This document shows, piece by piece, positions 16,956 through 25,763 of a stretch of 64,000 nt of DNA. Position numbers and translations under genes: made by a program. The first letter of the stretch is position 1. The number at the start of each line of letters is the position of its first letter. Source of the stretch: Peribacillus muralis. Its GTDB lineage: Bacteria; Bacillota; Bacilli; Bacillales; DSM-1321. The notes below the pieces were generated by a model. The model made no database searches. It saw nothing but the letters and a program-made list of their open reading frames with translations, and was not told the DNA's origin. The stretch is taken from contig NZ_CP017080.1 of assembly GCF_001645685.2 (NCBI RefSeq), positions 3,339,051 to 3,403,050 on the forward strand, given 5' to 3'.

Positions 16956-17093
16956 GCACTTTTTTATACTGTCCGTAAAATGGGGTACAGTTCAAATTCC
17001 AGGGCGCCACTTCATTCCTTATTTTCCTTCTTCAATCCATGTCCCGTTGGAAAAGGATCGCTTTCCTTGGAGCAAGTGATTCAATGCAGGAAA

Positions 17094-17972
17094 TCAACGC
17101 TGTACCACACCGCTTCTTACTTTAAAACATGAATAGCTTCCCATGACCGTAACCTTGCAGCCGAGGGCCTCCAACTCGGAAATGGCGCCTGGGATGAGGA
17201 CATCGTCAAGGCCCATTTCAATGTCAATGATGAAAAGATAATTGCCAAGGCCCGTTTTCATCGGTCTTGATTCAATTTTGGAGAGATTAAGCTTTCTCCA
17301 GGAGAAAGCGGAAAGGACTTGGTGCAGCTGCCCTGAATGGTCGGCTGGAAGCTGGATCATCAAAGTCGTCTTCGCATCTCCTTCAACCGTCAAATGCCCG
17401 GCATAATCAACTTCACTGTTGGATACGACGATAAACTTCGTATGATTATGTTCGTAATCATGGATATTTTGCTTGACGATTGTCAGCCCATACTCCGCTG
17501 CCGCCATATCATTGGCAATCGCAGCAATGTTGATATCAGGGTTCTCCATCACCATCTTAGCCGCAGCGGCAGTGGAAGTAACATATTCATACGGGATGCC
17601 CCTCAGTTCTTTATGTAGGAATTTGCGGCATTGTGCAATGGCATGGGAATGTGAATAGACCATGTCCGGCTTGAAGCCGGAATACGCATGATCCGGATGC
17701 ACCATATAATGCTGCTGTATCGGAATCGTCACTTCCCCTTTTATCGGCAATGTGACTTCATGGATCAAGTAATCCATCGTTATATTGACCGATCCCTCCA
17801 ATGCATTCTCGATCGGGACGAGCGCGTGGTTCGCTTCGCCGTCACGGACAGCATCAAGGCAGTCAGGAATCGTGTTCATCGGCATTTTTATGTCATTAGG
17901 AAATAGTCGTGAAACAGCTAAATCCGTGAACGTTGCTTTTGGTCCTAGAAATGCAATTTTTTTTGATGTCAT
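17094..17972 (-). CDS. pheA: prephenate dehydratase PheA
   Basis: PheA converts prephenate to phenylpyruvate. The 292-residue protein has the two-part dehydratase domain (residues about 5-185; IAFLGPKATFTDLAV, ALVPIENALEGSVN and VTSTAAAAKMV) with the catalytic Thr in TSTAAA. A C-terminal ACT domain (TTLMIQLPADHSGQL, LSKIESRPMKTGLGNYLF) mediates phenylalanine inhibition. In B. subtilis it directly follows pheB; here 377 bases containing two hairpins intervene, and its own terminator has been split by an IS. Confidence 0.97.
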   Translation of the reverse strand: MTSKKIAFLGPKATFTDLAVSRLFPNDIKMPMNTIPDCLDAVRDGEANHALVPIENALEGSVNITMDYLIHEVTLPIKGEVTIPIQQHYMVHPDHAYSGFKPDMVYSHSHAIAQCRKFLHKELRGIPYEYVTSTAAAAKMVMENPDINIAAIANDMAAAEYGLTIVKQNIHDYEHNHTKFIVVSNSEVDYAGHLTVEGDAKTTLMIQLPADHSGQLHQVLSAFSWRKLNLSKIESRPMKTGLGNYLFIIDIEMGLDDVLIPGAISELEALGCKVTVMGSYSCFKVRSGVVQR

Positions 17973-18059
17973 ATTATAAACTCCTTTTCACGGAAAATCT
18001 ATTGTTTATGTTATGCCATTTTCTGATTTTTTACAATACTTATTCGCTAATTTCGGAAA

Positions 18060-18096
18060 ACAGCCTGTAGACGTCCCCAGGATGTCTACAGGCTGT
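18060..18096 (-). terminator. hairpin between pheB and pheA (proximal to pheA)
   Basis: ACAGCCTGTAGAC (18060-18072) pairs perfectly with GTCTACAGGCTGT (18084-18096), and inner bases TCC/GGA extend the stem. On the minus strand TTTT follows. It sits about 90 bases upstream of the pheA start, so it could reduce read-through from pheB into pheA. Confidence 0.65.
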
Positions 18097-18313
18097 TGCA
18101 GATTATTGAAATTTGCCCCCGCTGATTGGGACACAGGGCATCCCCTTTCCTCGGGCGGTCCTGGAGGCTCGTGTCCTTTTGCTTTTTTTAGATTAGAAAC
18201 GCGTCATTGTTCCCCTGCACGAATTTCTTTGGTCTCGCATGAAACCAATAAGCGAACTGTTCGTCCATCTTTTTATAACATAGTTGCCGCCACTCTCAGA
18301 ATTGATTACAAAT

Positions 18314-18348
18314 AAACAGCCTGTACATCTGAAATGTACAGGCTGTTT
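18314..18348 (-). terminator. terminator directly after pheB
   Basis: AAACAGCCTGTACAT (18314-18328) pairs perfectly with ATGTACAGGCTGTTT (18334-18348) around a five-base loop. The hairpin abuts the pheB stop at 18350. Its outer arm ACAGCCTGTA is identical to that of the hairpin at 18060-18096. Confidence 0.8.
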
Positions 18349-18349
18349 T

Positions 18350-18799
18350 TCATGCGCCATTCCCAATGATTTCGACTTTTTCGACGAACTCCATTTTACG
18401 CAGTTTGGTAAGCAGTTCATTAATATCCATCGTCATTCCGCCCGTGTTTAAAGACAGGGTGACATTGGCACGTCCCTGCAAAGGGATCGTTTGATGGATG
18501 GTCATGATGTTGCAGCCGGATGATGCGACGAGCCGTAAGAGCTCCGATAGAGTACCGGAACGATCTTCAAGATAGAAGAACAGGGTAATCAGTTTTTCTT
18601 TGACAACTGTATGAAACGGAAACACCGTGTCACGGTATTTGTAAAAAGCACTTCTGCTTAGGTCGACACGCTGTACCGCTTCCCAAACTGATTCTGCTTT
18701 TCCCCGTTCAATCATTTCTTTTGCATCCAGCGTTTTTTTCATCGCTTCGGGAAGGACATCCTCACGAACGAGGAAAAACTTCTGATCGGCCTTATTCAA
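18350..18799 (-). CDS. pheB: ACT-domain protein PheB
   Basis: The protein (about 149 residues) is the PheB/UPF0735 type: [16 protein letters not shown], a helical region ending [16 protein letters not shown], then an ACT domain with [17 protein letters not shown] and [23 protein letters not shown]. It is thought to bind an amino acid, perhaps in aromatic metabolism, but the biochemical role is unproven. TTG at 18799 is preferred, ten bases after GGAGG; a GTG at 18808 is too close to that site. In Bacillus it follows obg and precedes pheA. Confidence 0.9.
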   Translation of the reverse strand: MNKADQKFFLVREDVLPEAMKKTLDAKEMIERGKAESVWEAVQRVDLSRSAFYKYRDTVFPFHTVVKEKLITLFFYLEDRSGTLSELLRLVASSGCNIMTIHQTIPLQGRANVTLSLNTGGMTMDINELLTKLRKMEFVEKVEIIGNGA

Positions 18800-18839
18800 A
18801 CTCTGCACGCCTCCTTTTGCCTGCCGTCATGGCAACTAA

Positions 18840-20129
18840 TCAATCAACAAATTCAAATTCATATTCAAGGATACGGACGATATCACCATTTGTAGCACCT
18901 CTTTGACGTAGGCCTTCGTCGACTCCGAATGAACGAAGCTGCCTGGCGAAACGACGGATCGATTCTTCACGGGTGAAGTCCGTCATTTTGAATAGACGCT
19001 CGATCTTGAATCCTGATACGGCAAAGCTGCCATCCGATTCGCGTTCAATGTTGAACTCATCCGTCTGTGATGTGTGTTTATAAAGAACACGGTGAATTCC
19101 CGTATTTTCTTCTTCATGATCAAGAGGGAACTCAGGTGTTTCTTCGATTTTATCAGCAATTGCATAAAGAAGCTCACGTATTCCGTCACGCGTTACCGCA
19201 GAAATCGGGAAGACCGGGTAGTCTTCTTCCAGCTTTTCTTTGAATGCCGCCAGATTTTCTGCTGAGTCCGGCATATCCATTTTACTTGCAACGATGATTT
19301 GCGGACGCTCGGTCAAACGCAGGTTATATTCTTCCAACTCTTTATTGATTGTTTGGTAGTCTTCATACGGATCCCTGCCTTCAAGACCAGACATATCGAT
19401 TACATGAACGATTACCCTCGTTCTTTCAATATGGCGCAGGAATTGATGCCCAAGGCCGACCCCTTCGGAAGCCCCTTCGATCAGACCAGGCAAATCGGCC
19501 ATGACGAAGCTGCGGTGATCTTCCGTTTCCACCATTCCGAGGTTAGGGACGATCGTAGTGAAATGATATTCGGCAATTTTAGGTCTTGCTGCAGATACGA
19601 CTGAAAGCAAAGTGGATTTCCCCACGCTAGGGAAACCGACCAAGCCGACATCAGCAAGCAGCTTCAATTCCATGATGATATCGCGTTCCTGGCCGGGTTC
19701 ACCGTTCTCCGCAATTTCTGGAGCAGGGTTGGCAGGTGTAGCAAAACGGGAGTTTCCACGGCCTCCGCGTCCACCCTTGGCAATAATGGCGCGCTGCCCG
19801 TGCTCAACTAAATCGGCAAGGACTTCCTTCGTTTTTTCATCAATGACCACCGTGCCTGGCGGAACTTTGATGATCATATCCTTCGCGGCCGCCCCATGCA
19901 TGTTTTTGGACATGCCATGCTCTCCGCGGGGTGCCTTGAAATGACGCTGATAACGGAAATCCATCAACGTACGCAAGCCCTCTTCCACTTCAAATACGAC
20001 ATTGGCCCCATTACCGCCATCTCCGCCGGCAGGTCCGCCTTTTGGAATGAATTTTTCGCGACGATAAGCAACTATCCCGTTACCACCGTCTCCGCCTTTT
20101 ATATAGACTTTCGTTTGATCGACAAACAT
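18840..20129 (-). CDS. obg: GTPase Obg/CgtA
   Basis: Obg is an essential ribosome-associated GTPase that also affects sporulation and stress signalling in Bacillus. The 428 residues include the Gly-rich Obg fold ([23 protein letters not shown], here positions 11-33), a G domain with GFPSVGKST (165-173), [10 protein letters not shown] and SKMD, and the C-terminal OCT domain. ATG at 20129 gives [13 protein letters not shown], the standard start, behind GGAAGTGA. It is downstream of spo0B, as in B. subtilis. Confidence 0.97.
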   Translation of the reverse strand: MFVDQTKVYIKGGDGGNGIVAYRREKFIPKGGPAGGDGGNGANVVFEVEEGLRTLMDFRYQRHFKAPRGEHGMSKNMHGAAAKDMIIKVPPGTVVIDEKTKEVLADLVEHGQRAIIAKGGRGGRGNSRFATPANPAPEIAENGEPGQERDIIMELKLLADVGLVGFPSVGKSTLLSVVSAARPKIAEYHFTTIVPNLGMVETEDHRSFVMADLPGLIEGASEGVGLGHQFLRHIERTRVIVHVIDMSGLEGRDPYEDYQTINKELEEYNLRLTERPQIIVASKMDMPDSAENLAAFKEKLEEDYPVFPISAVTRDGIRELLYAIADKIEETPEFPLDHEEENTGIHRVLYKHTSQTDEFNIERESDGSFAVSGFKIERLFKMTDFTREESIRRFARQLRSFGVDEGLRQRGATNGDIVRILEYEFEFVD

Positions 20130-20177
20130 GCTATCACTTCCTTGTTTTCTGCAAGTCAATTCTTGCTGTATACTTCT

Positions 20178-20717
20178 CTAAAAATTAATATTCATCTTAA
20201 AAAACAGTTCATCTTCATTACATTCGCACAATTCAATCGTTTGCCCATCGGTTAGGGAACGTTCCAAAAACTCCATCACTTCGGATTGGTCAATGAACCG
20301 GCCTTGCATATGAAATGAACAGTGCATGCCATTCACTTCTTTTTCTCCCAAGGAAACAGCCAATATATTTTCAAAAGCCGGATCCAGGCTCTTATCCAAA
20401 ATGGTAAAGTAAGCGGCCGTCCAGCGATACATCAGCTCATCCAAATCGGCAGAGCCTTTAAAAACATCGATGATTTCATATTCGCAATAAAAGGAGCCAC
20501 TATTCCAATTCGATGTCAGCAGCATCTCGGTGAACTTAGGTAAATTCAAACTGGAGAGGCGTGCTTCATTCTGGGTTTCAACAATGATTTCATCAATGAT
20601 GCCCTTGACTCGATCGATCCTATTCAACTCGAGGTTCCCTTTGATGATTTGAATTTTGTTCAGCCAATCATGCCTGGTTTGACGCAAGGTTTCTATAGTC
20701 GCCCAATTTTTATCCAT
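20178..20717 (-). CDS. spo0B: sporulation initiation phosphotransferase Spo0B
   Basis: Spo0B relays phosphate from Spo0F to Spo0A. The 179-residue protein has the histidine helix ETLRQTRHDWLNKIQIIKGN; His16 is the expected phosphorylation site. The rest is a degenerate histidine kinase-like domain with no recognisable ATP motif, as is normal. ATG at 20717 is chosen, with AAGGTG upstream; a TTG 15 bases earlier overlaps that site. Spo0B is followed 48 bases later by obg. Upstream a 539-base gap separates it from rpmA, longer than in B. subtilis. Confidence 0.95.
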   Translation of the reverse strand: MDKNWATIETLRQTRHDWLNKIQIIKGNLELNRIDRVKGIIDEIIVETQNEARLSSLNLPKFTEMLLTSNWNSGSFYCEYEIIDVFKGSADLDELMYRWTAAYFTILDKSLDPAFENILAVSLGEKEVNGMHCSFHMQGRFIDQSEVMEFLERSLTDGQTIELCECNEDELFFKMNINF

Positions 20718-21256
20718 TATTAACACCTTCAATTATGATAAAGAAACTTTTTTCGGCTCTATCATGTTGAATACTTCCATTTGTACAGTATAACAAAAAA
20801 ACAACAAACAGGAAATGAAGCTCGATTCACATGCCTTCACATGAAAGCCCCCGTCCAAAAAATACAGCCACACACCCTGAGTTCTTTGGACGATGGTAGA
20901 GCCATTTGAACTGGAAAAGAGAATGGGCCTTTTTTATGCACCAATTGGAGATATTACAGTTGTGATGGACTGTCCATTTGAAAGAACAAATGGGATGGAT
21001 CAGTAATCCGGTTTCCCCCTGAAAGTGTAAGAAAGCCCGCCGGTTGGCGAGCCTTTTGTAAGTCAGAGGTTGTTTTCCTTATACTGATGACTAAAGTCTC
21101 CTGCAAAACGCTGGTTATTCATCGAACCATATTATAAATAAAGGGCCGGACCCCTTCTTCACTATATCGCCCTTCCATTATTAAAAATGACCGGTATATA
21201 GTTTCTCGTAGAAGGAATCAGACCCTTTTGAGTCAGCCTCTGTTCAAAGATGCCAA
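20718..21256. other. 539-base spacer between rpmA and spo0B
   Basis: No reading frame with a ribosome site and protein-like composition was found here. It holds the hairpin at 21032-21056 and a pair of complementary segments GTCCAAA (about 20853) and TTTGGAC (about 20884) enclosing about 25 bases. The spo0B promoter is presumably within it, but I could not choose one with confidence. Confidence 0.5.
21032..21056 (-). terminator. putative terminator of the rplU-prp-rpmA operon
   Basis: On the minus strand AAAGGCTCGCC and GGCGGGCTTT form a GC-rich stem with one or two mismatches and a four-base loop, followed by CTT. It lies about 200 bases after the rpmA stop. Confidence 0.55.
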
Positions 21257-21559
<303 letters not shown>

Positions 21560-21892
21560 CTATTGGTTGAGGATAATTTTCATGTATTTACCATAATCAC
21601 GCTCGATGGTTTGCAGCGATACGAGCATGCCGTTCAAAAGCAGCTGGACCTTCTCTTCGGATTCCGGTGAAATATTCGCCGGAATGGCGCAGCGAAGGTA
21701 GCCGCCTTCTCTTCCTTGCTCGATCTCAGGCTTCACGTCCGTTAAGGACATGATCGCATTGACTGCCCCGAAGGAAACAGCCGATACACCTGCACAAACG
21801 ATATCGGAACCTTTTTTAGCAAAATTAGCATGTCCGCTTAAGGTGAACGAAGCGATTCGTTCCTGCGGAGCATCAAAGACAACTTTAATCAT
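21560..21892 (-). CDS. prp: ribosomal-processing cysteine protease Prp
   Basis: Prp (YsxB) cleaves the N-terminal extension of bL27. The 110-residue protein shows the catalytic pair in LSGHANF (His21) and DIVCAGVSA (Cys33), matching the family. It lies between rplU and rpmA in one operon with short gaps of about a dozen bases, so protease and substrate are co-expressed. Confidence 0.95.
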   Translation of the reverse strand: MIKVVFDAPQERIASFTLSGHANFAKKGSDIVCAGVSAVSFGAVNAIMSLTDVKPEIEQGREGGYLRCAIPANISPESEEKVQLLLNGMLVSLQTIERDYGKYMKIILNQ

Positions 21893-21905
21893 CTAGAATC
21901 AGCCC

Positions 21906-22214
21906 TTACGCGTTGATTGCTTCGATAACAACTTTTGTGTATGGTTGACGATGACCTTGTTTTTTACGATTGTTTTTCTTCGCTTTGTATTTGAAAACAG
22001 TGATTTTCTTTTGCTTCCCTTGTTTTTCGACAGTACCTGTTACAGTAGCGCCTTCAACTAGTGGAGCACCGACTTTCACGTCTTCGCCACCTACGAATAA
22101 AACTTTGTCAAATGTAACAGTTTCGCCTGCTTCTGCGTTTAATTTTTCAATGTAAACCGCTTCGCCAGCTGCTACTTTAATTTGTTTACCGCCAGTTTCG
22201 ATAATTGCGTACAT
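21906..22214 (-). CDS. rplU: 50S ribosomal protein bL21
   Basis: The 102-residue protein begins [25 protein letters not shown] and ends with [20 protein letters not shown], the RNA-binding tail typical of bL21. An AAGGAGGTGCAAGT site precedes the ATG. It is the first gene of rplU-prp-rpmA and lies behind an L21-type leader, so autoregulation at the RNA level is likely. Confidence 0.98.
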   Translation of the reverse strand: MYAIIETGGKQIKVAAGEAVYIEKLNAEAGETVTFDKVLFVGGEDVKVGAPLVEGATVTGTVEKQGKQKKITVFKYKAKKNNRKKQGHRQPYTKVVIEAINA

Positions 22215-22228
22215 ACTTGCACCTCCTT

Positions 22229-22330
22229 GAATGTCTCAGACTCGCCAATCACAGGCGTTCTACCTGAAAGGCAAAAGCTTAGGACCTGTTGTTGAGCGGT
22301 TGTAGCACGGGTGCTACAAACATAACAGTA
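22229..22330 (-). ncRNA. L21 leader RNA (ribosomal protein autoregulatory leader)
   Basis: Between the promoter and rplU the minus strand holds the hairpin GTAGCACCCGTGCTAC, then CGCTCAACAACAGGTCC, GGTAGAACGCC and GGCGAGTCTGAGACA just before the ribosome site. This order resembles the Bacillus L21 leader as I remember it. Exact boundaries are approximate. Confidence 0.65.
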
Positions 22331-22332
22331 AA

Positions 22333-22362
22333 ATCCTATCATGAAACCGGAATGCCTGTCAA
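22333..22362 (-). promoter_or_regulatory. sigma-A promoter of the rplU operon
   Basis: On the minus strand TTGACA (complement of 22357-22362) and TAGGAT (complement of 22333-22338) are 18 bases apart, immediately upstream of the L21 leader. Confidence 0.7.
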
Positions 22363-22386
22363 TATATTTATAGAAATTCTTGCCCT

Positions 22387-23859
22387 TCACTTGAAGGCGC
22401 CGCTGATTTCCTGAATGCTGCCGAAGCGCTTGATGGAATAGGCATTCATGGAGCCGGGGATAAATGATAGGAATAACCTTTTGCCGATCAATTCCTCCAG
22501 TGTCTGCCTGTACGATTCCTTTTCACCGAGCAGCGCATCGGCCACTGCCTTGCTTGCCTCGACCCAGACCGCTTCATCATCTGTCTTCCGATGCTCCAGC
22601 AGTTCACGCTCCAGCCGGAAGGCCACGGTTTCCGGGCTCTCGATTTTGCCGCTTCCACTGCAAACCGGACAGGGAACCGTCATCAATTCACTTAAAGATG
22701 GCGACGTTCTCTTTCGCGTCACTTGGAGGATGCCCAGATCAGTGAAGCCGATGACCTGGACCCGCTTCTCATCCTTCGCCGTTTCCTTTTTGACGATATC
22801 TTTGATTTCCTGTTCGTGTCTTGATTGGGCCATATTGATGAAATCAATCAAGATGATGCCACTGATATTCCTTAGCCTTAACTGGCGGGCGACCTCTTTC
22901 GCCGCCGCCTGATTGACGGCAAACAAGGTTGCCTCCTTTGCCACTTTTCCGGTGAACTTGCCAGAGTTGACATCGATGACGGTGAAAGCTTCCGTTTCTT
23001 CAAAAATCAAATAACCGCCATTATCAAGCCAAACGATTTTCTTGTTCATTTTCTCCACTTGCGCTTCAATATCCATTTCGGAAAACACATTTTGCGGACC
23101 GGGTGCATGGGATATTTCCCACTCCTTATGATTTTCCTGTGCCCATTTCTTCAAGTCACGGCAGGCGTCGAAATCATCGATGACTAGCTGTCCACCAGCC
23201 GTTTGGGACATTTCATTCATGACCATCATAAGAAACGTGTCCTTCGCAAGGAGCAGCGCCGGAGCCTTGAGTGTGGCAGCCTTCCGCTCAAGTCCTTTAT
23301 ACTGCTCACGCAATGAAGACAGCCTTTCCAAGAAGACCGCTTCACTCTCATTCTCCATAGAGGTACGGACAATCAATCCCTCATCACGGTTTTTATTTTG
23401 CAGGGCCATTTCCCGCCACCGCTTTTGCTTATGCTCATTTTTGAATTTCTTTGAAACACCGACATAATCCATTCCATGTATGTATACGAGGGTTTCTGTG
23501 GAAAACTCGATCAGCCCCGTCAATTTAGCCCCTTTTGTTCCTGCCTCATCCCGGCTTACCTGAACGAGCAGCTTTTCTCCCTGACGGACAAATTGCCCGA
23601 TGGCTGCTTTTCCATCACTGTTTTTTGTCAATTGGTAAGAGGGAAGCTCGTCGCGATGCAAAAAGCCATTCTTCTCTGCTCCATAATCAATGAAGACGGC
23701 GTCCATGCCCGGTAATACCTTCGTCACTTTCCCAAGATAAACATTGCCGACCGTACTGCGCTGGTGATCAGGCGTAATGACAAGCTTACTTAACACCCCA
23801 TCCTCCAATACGGCGATTCTTTTTTCGCGTGAAGCCAGGTTCGCGATCATCTTTTTCAT
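22387..23859 (-). CDS. rng: Rne/Rng family ribonuclease
   Basis: This RNase E/G-type endoribonuclease has about 490 residues. Near the N-terminus is an S1 domain (VYLGKVTKVLPGMDAVFIDYG, positions here about 35-55), then the RNase H-like catalytic domain with FTVIDVNSGKFTG and IILIDFINM supplying the two metal-binding Asp residues, and the zinc-link CPVCSGSGKI. It lacks the long C-terminal scaffold of E. coli RNase E, so it is RNase G-like. ATG at 23859 follows GAGGAGAGG. B. subtilis 168 has no such enzyme, to my knowledge; other Bacillaceae do. It lies between spoIVFB and rplU. Confidence 0.93.
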   Translation of the reverse strand: MKKMIANLASREKRIAVLEDGVLSKLVITPDHQRSTVGNVYLGKVTKVLPGMDAVFIDYGAEKNGFLHRDELPSYQLTKNSDGKAAIGQFVRQGEKLLVQVSRDEAGTKGAKLTGLIEFSTETLVYIHGMDYVGVSKKFKNEHKQKRWREMALQNKNRDEGLIVRTSMENESEAVFLERLSSLREQYKGLERKAATLKAPALLLAKDTFLMMVMNEMSQTAGGQLVIDDFDACRDLKKWAQENHKEWEISHAPGPQNVFSEMDIEAQVEKMNKKIVWLDNGGYLIFEETEAFTVIDVNSGKFTGKVAKEATLFAVNQAAAKEVARQLRLRNISGIILIDFINMAQSRHEQEIKDIVKKETAKDEKRVQVIGFTDLGILQVTRKRTSPSLSELMTVPCPVCSGSGKIESPETVAFRLERELLEHRKTDDEAVWVEASKAVADALLGEKESYRQTLEELIGKRLFLSFIPGSMNAYSIKRFGSIQEISGAFK

Positions 23860-23900
23860 TAAAAAAATCCTCTCCTCAATTTGAAGAAAGGATAACATAT

Positions 23901-24767
23901 TTAATAAGAATATAATAGGTCACCGATTTTCCCATTTGTCATTTTCTCGGAAAAATAGGCATGAAGGATTTCCGTTTCATCCAACGAGCCGCTTTCCTTG
24001 CCGTTTTTCATGATGATGACGGGATGTTTGCACCCCCGTTGAAACATTTCCAGCACTTTATAAATCGGTTCTTGTGAATCCACCAAAATCGGCTTCAATT
24101 TCGCCAAATCATTCGTATGCCCATAATGACGCTGCAGGAGGAACCGGATAAACGCATAATAGCGCTGCCGCCATTCCATCACGAGTGAGAGACTGATGAA
24201 AAAGATGATGAGCCAAATGTTCAAATTGAGCGGATCAAGAATGAGCCAGGTCAAAAAAGCGACAACAGCGAATGCTGCCGAAAAATGAAGTGTGTGTTTC
24301 TGTGCTTCGAGGAATGTGCAATATAGCGACACCCCGATGAATAGAAGCCGTCCCCCATCCAAGGGCCAAATCGGCAACAAATTAAAAGCCAGCAGCATCA
24401 GGTTCATGTACAAAAAAGGCTGATACAGCTCATAGGAAATAAAAGAAAAGAAATAAAGCAAAAAAGCAGCACCAATGAGCCAAACATGCTGAAGCGGACC
24501 GGCAAGCACCACCGCCAAATCCTCCTTCAAGCTTTTGTTGCCATACTCCTCGGTCTCGACAGCCCCCCCAAAAGGAAGTAGCTGGATGGACTTTATCCGC
24601 CATTTAAAGTGCTGAGCACAGATGGCATGCCCCATTTCATGAATGAAGACGATGAGCAGGAGCATCAGCATTTCAACGAAATGAGCAGTAAGGATGGCGA
24701 CGCCAATGACGAACCACAATGTCGGATGCACCCTGATCTTAAGCAGCAATTTCCCATATTCACTCAA
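23901..24767 (-). CDS. spoIVFB: SpoIVFB intramembrane metalloprotease
   Basis: SpoIVFB cleaves pro-sigmaK in the outer forespore membrane. The 288-residue protein has several membrane segments, the zinc motif HEMGH (His43, Glu44, His47) and NLLPIWPLDGGR with Asp137, the same positions as in B. subtilis. A C-terminal CBS domain (PILVDSQEPIYKVLEMFQ onward) should sense nucleotides. Its start overlaps spoIVFA by eight bases, so the pair is coupled. Its inhibitor SpoIVFA is immediately upstream, and BofC is encoded at 3.5-4.0 kb. Confidence 0.97.
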   Translation of the reverse strand: MSEYGKLLLKIRVHPTLWFVIGVAILTAHFVEMLMLLLIVFIHEMGHAICAQHFKWRIKSIQLLPFGGAVETEEYGNKSLKEDLAVVLAGPLQHVWLIGAAFLLYFFSFISYELYQPFLYMNLMLLAFNLLPIWPLDGGRLLFIGVSLYCTFLEAQKHTLHFSAAFAVVAFLTWLILDPLNLNIWLIIFFISLSLVMEWRQRYYAFIRFLLQRHYGHTNDLAKLKPILVDSQEPIYKVLEMFQRGCKHPVIIMKNGKESGSLDETEILHAYFSEKMTNGKIGDLLYSY

Positions 24768-25509
24768 ATTCGATCACCTTTTTAGGATTGACGAAAGCGT
24801 CATTTTCCTTGATGGCTAAATAAAATCTTCCCTTGGAGCCGTCTTCACTGACTGTAACCTGTCCTACTTCATTGCCCTTTTTAACGGTTTCGTACAGCTT
24901 TACATCAATCTCTTTCAGCTGCCCATACCAGGATTCACTTTTATTGGCATGCTGAATGACGACCGTCTTTCCTATCCCCTCCTTTTCCCCGGCAAAAATG
25001 ACGACCCCTTCATTGATTGCCTCCACCTTGGAGCCTTTGCTCGTTTCCAGTATGAGTCCCTCACCGTTTGTCTCGAAAGTTTGGGTTATCTTGGCTGAGG
25101 CAGGCTTCGCATAGCCTTCCTTCGAGTCGACCGTTTCCTTGTCCGCTTCCTTCGGCAAAAAAGCGATTGGCTTGCCAAACGCACTTTCGTACCAATTGGA
25201 GATCGAAGCGAACTGAAATTCCTTGCTCATGTTTTCCGTCACAAAGCTCCTGGCAGTATCCAGCCGTGCCGAAGGGTGTTTAAACATCACCGCGATGACC
25301 AGGAACAGGCAGACACTGACAAGTATTTTAAAGAAGAAATATTCTTTCCTGAAAAGCGGATGATCTTTTTCGGAATATCCATTGAATGAATCAACACCGT
25401 ACGGTTCATCATTGTTGATCTCCGTCCAACTTCCGTTTTCAATCGGACTATCATTAAACTTACGTCTCTTGGCGATACGATTGCGGATATCTTTCCTGCG
25501 ATCATCCAT
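24760..25509 (-). CDS. spoIVFA: SpoIVFA, regulator of SpoIVFB (LytM domain)
   Basis: The 249-residue protein has a basic cytoplasmic N-terminus (RRKDIRNRIAKRRKF), one transmembrane helix (about residues 56-75, FFFKILVSVCLFLVIAVM) and a C-terminal M23/LytM-like domain (ITQTFETNGEGLILETSKGSK, here positions about 138-158). The domain lacks the full zinc ligand set, as expected for a regulatory member. It anchors SpoIVFB and BofA in the forespore membrane. It is the first gene of the spoIVF operon. Confidence 0.95.
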   Translation of the reverse strand: MDDRRKDIRNRIAKRRKFNDSPIENGSWTEINNDEPYGVDSFNGYSEKDHPLFRKEYFFFKILVSVCLFLVIAVMFKHPSARLDTARSFVTENMSKEFQFASISNWYESAFGKPIAFLPKEADKETVDSKEGYAKPASAKITQTFETNGEGLILETSKGSKVEAINEGVVIFAGEKEGIGKTVVIQHANKSESWYGQLKEIDVKLYETVKKGNEVGQVTVSEDGSKGRFYLAIKENDAFVNPKKVIEFE

Positions 25510-25695
25510 ACAGAATCCCCCCTGCTCTTGTCAAAACGCTATATTACAACGTATGAGCAACTTGTCCTGACTATGACCGAGAAAGGATTTTAGAAATAAA
25601 ATAAATATTTCCAATGAAAATCAGGTGAAAACTCAAAAAATACAAGGTTTTTTCGAAATGATTGATGAAATCGGACAATTGGGGCAAAAATCCGA

Positions 25696-25725
25696 TTGAT
25701 ATTGTTCCCGAAAATTTGTTATAAT
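25696..25725 (+). promoter_or_regulatory. sigma-A promoter of the yabR-like gene
   Basis: TTGATA (25696-25701) and TATAAT (25720-25725) are separated by 18 bases, about 40 bases upstream of the ATG at 25764. Confidence 0.75.
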
Positions 25726-25763
25726 AAAGTGGTTTTAACATTATCGAGGGGGAACATTTTTTT

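Larger units (their letters stand above)
15523..16994 (+). mobile_element. IS3-family (IS150-like) insertion sequence, complete
   Basis: The 1472-base element has imperfect terminal inverted repeats of about 38 bases starting TGAACTATACCCC at the left and, on the complement, TGAACTGTACCCC at the right, both later sharing ACGGACA and ATAAAAAAGTG. The ends are TG...CA. The flanking trinucleotide AAT is duplicated (15520-15522 and 16995-16997). Two overlapping frames (orfA and orfB) occupy it. Intact ends, intact frames and a clean duplication suggest a recent insertion. Confidence 0.95.
15503..17006 (-). terminator. pheA terminator split by an insertion sequence
   Basis: Removing the IS and one copy of its AAT duplication joins CGCCCTGG (complement of 16999-17006) and CCGGGGCG (complement of 15510-15517) around the loop AATTAT. 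This is an eight-base stem with one G-U pair, followed by TTTTTTT (complement of 15503-15509). It lies about 90 bases downstream of pheA on the same strand. The two arms are now about 1.5 kb apart. Confidence 0.8.
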
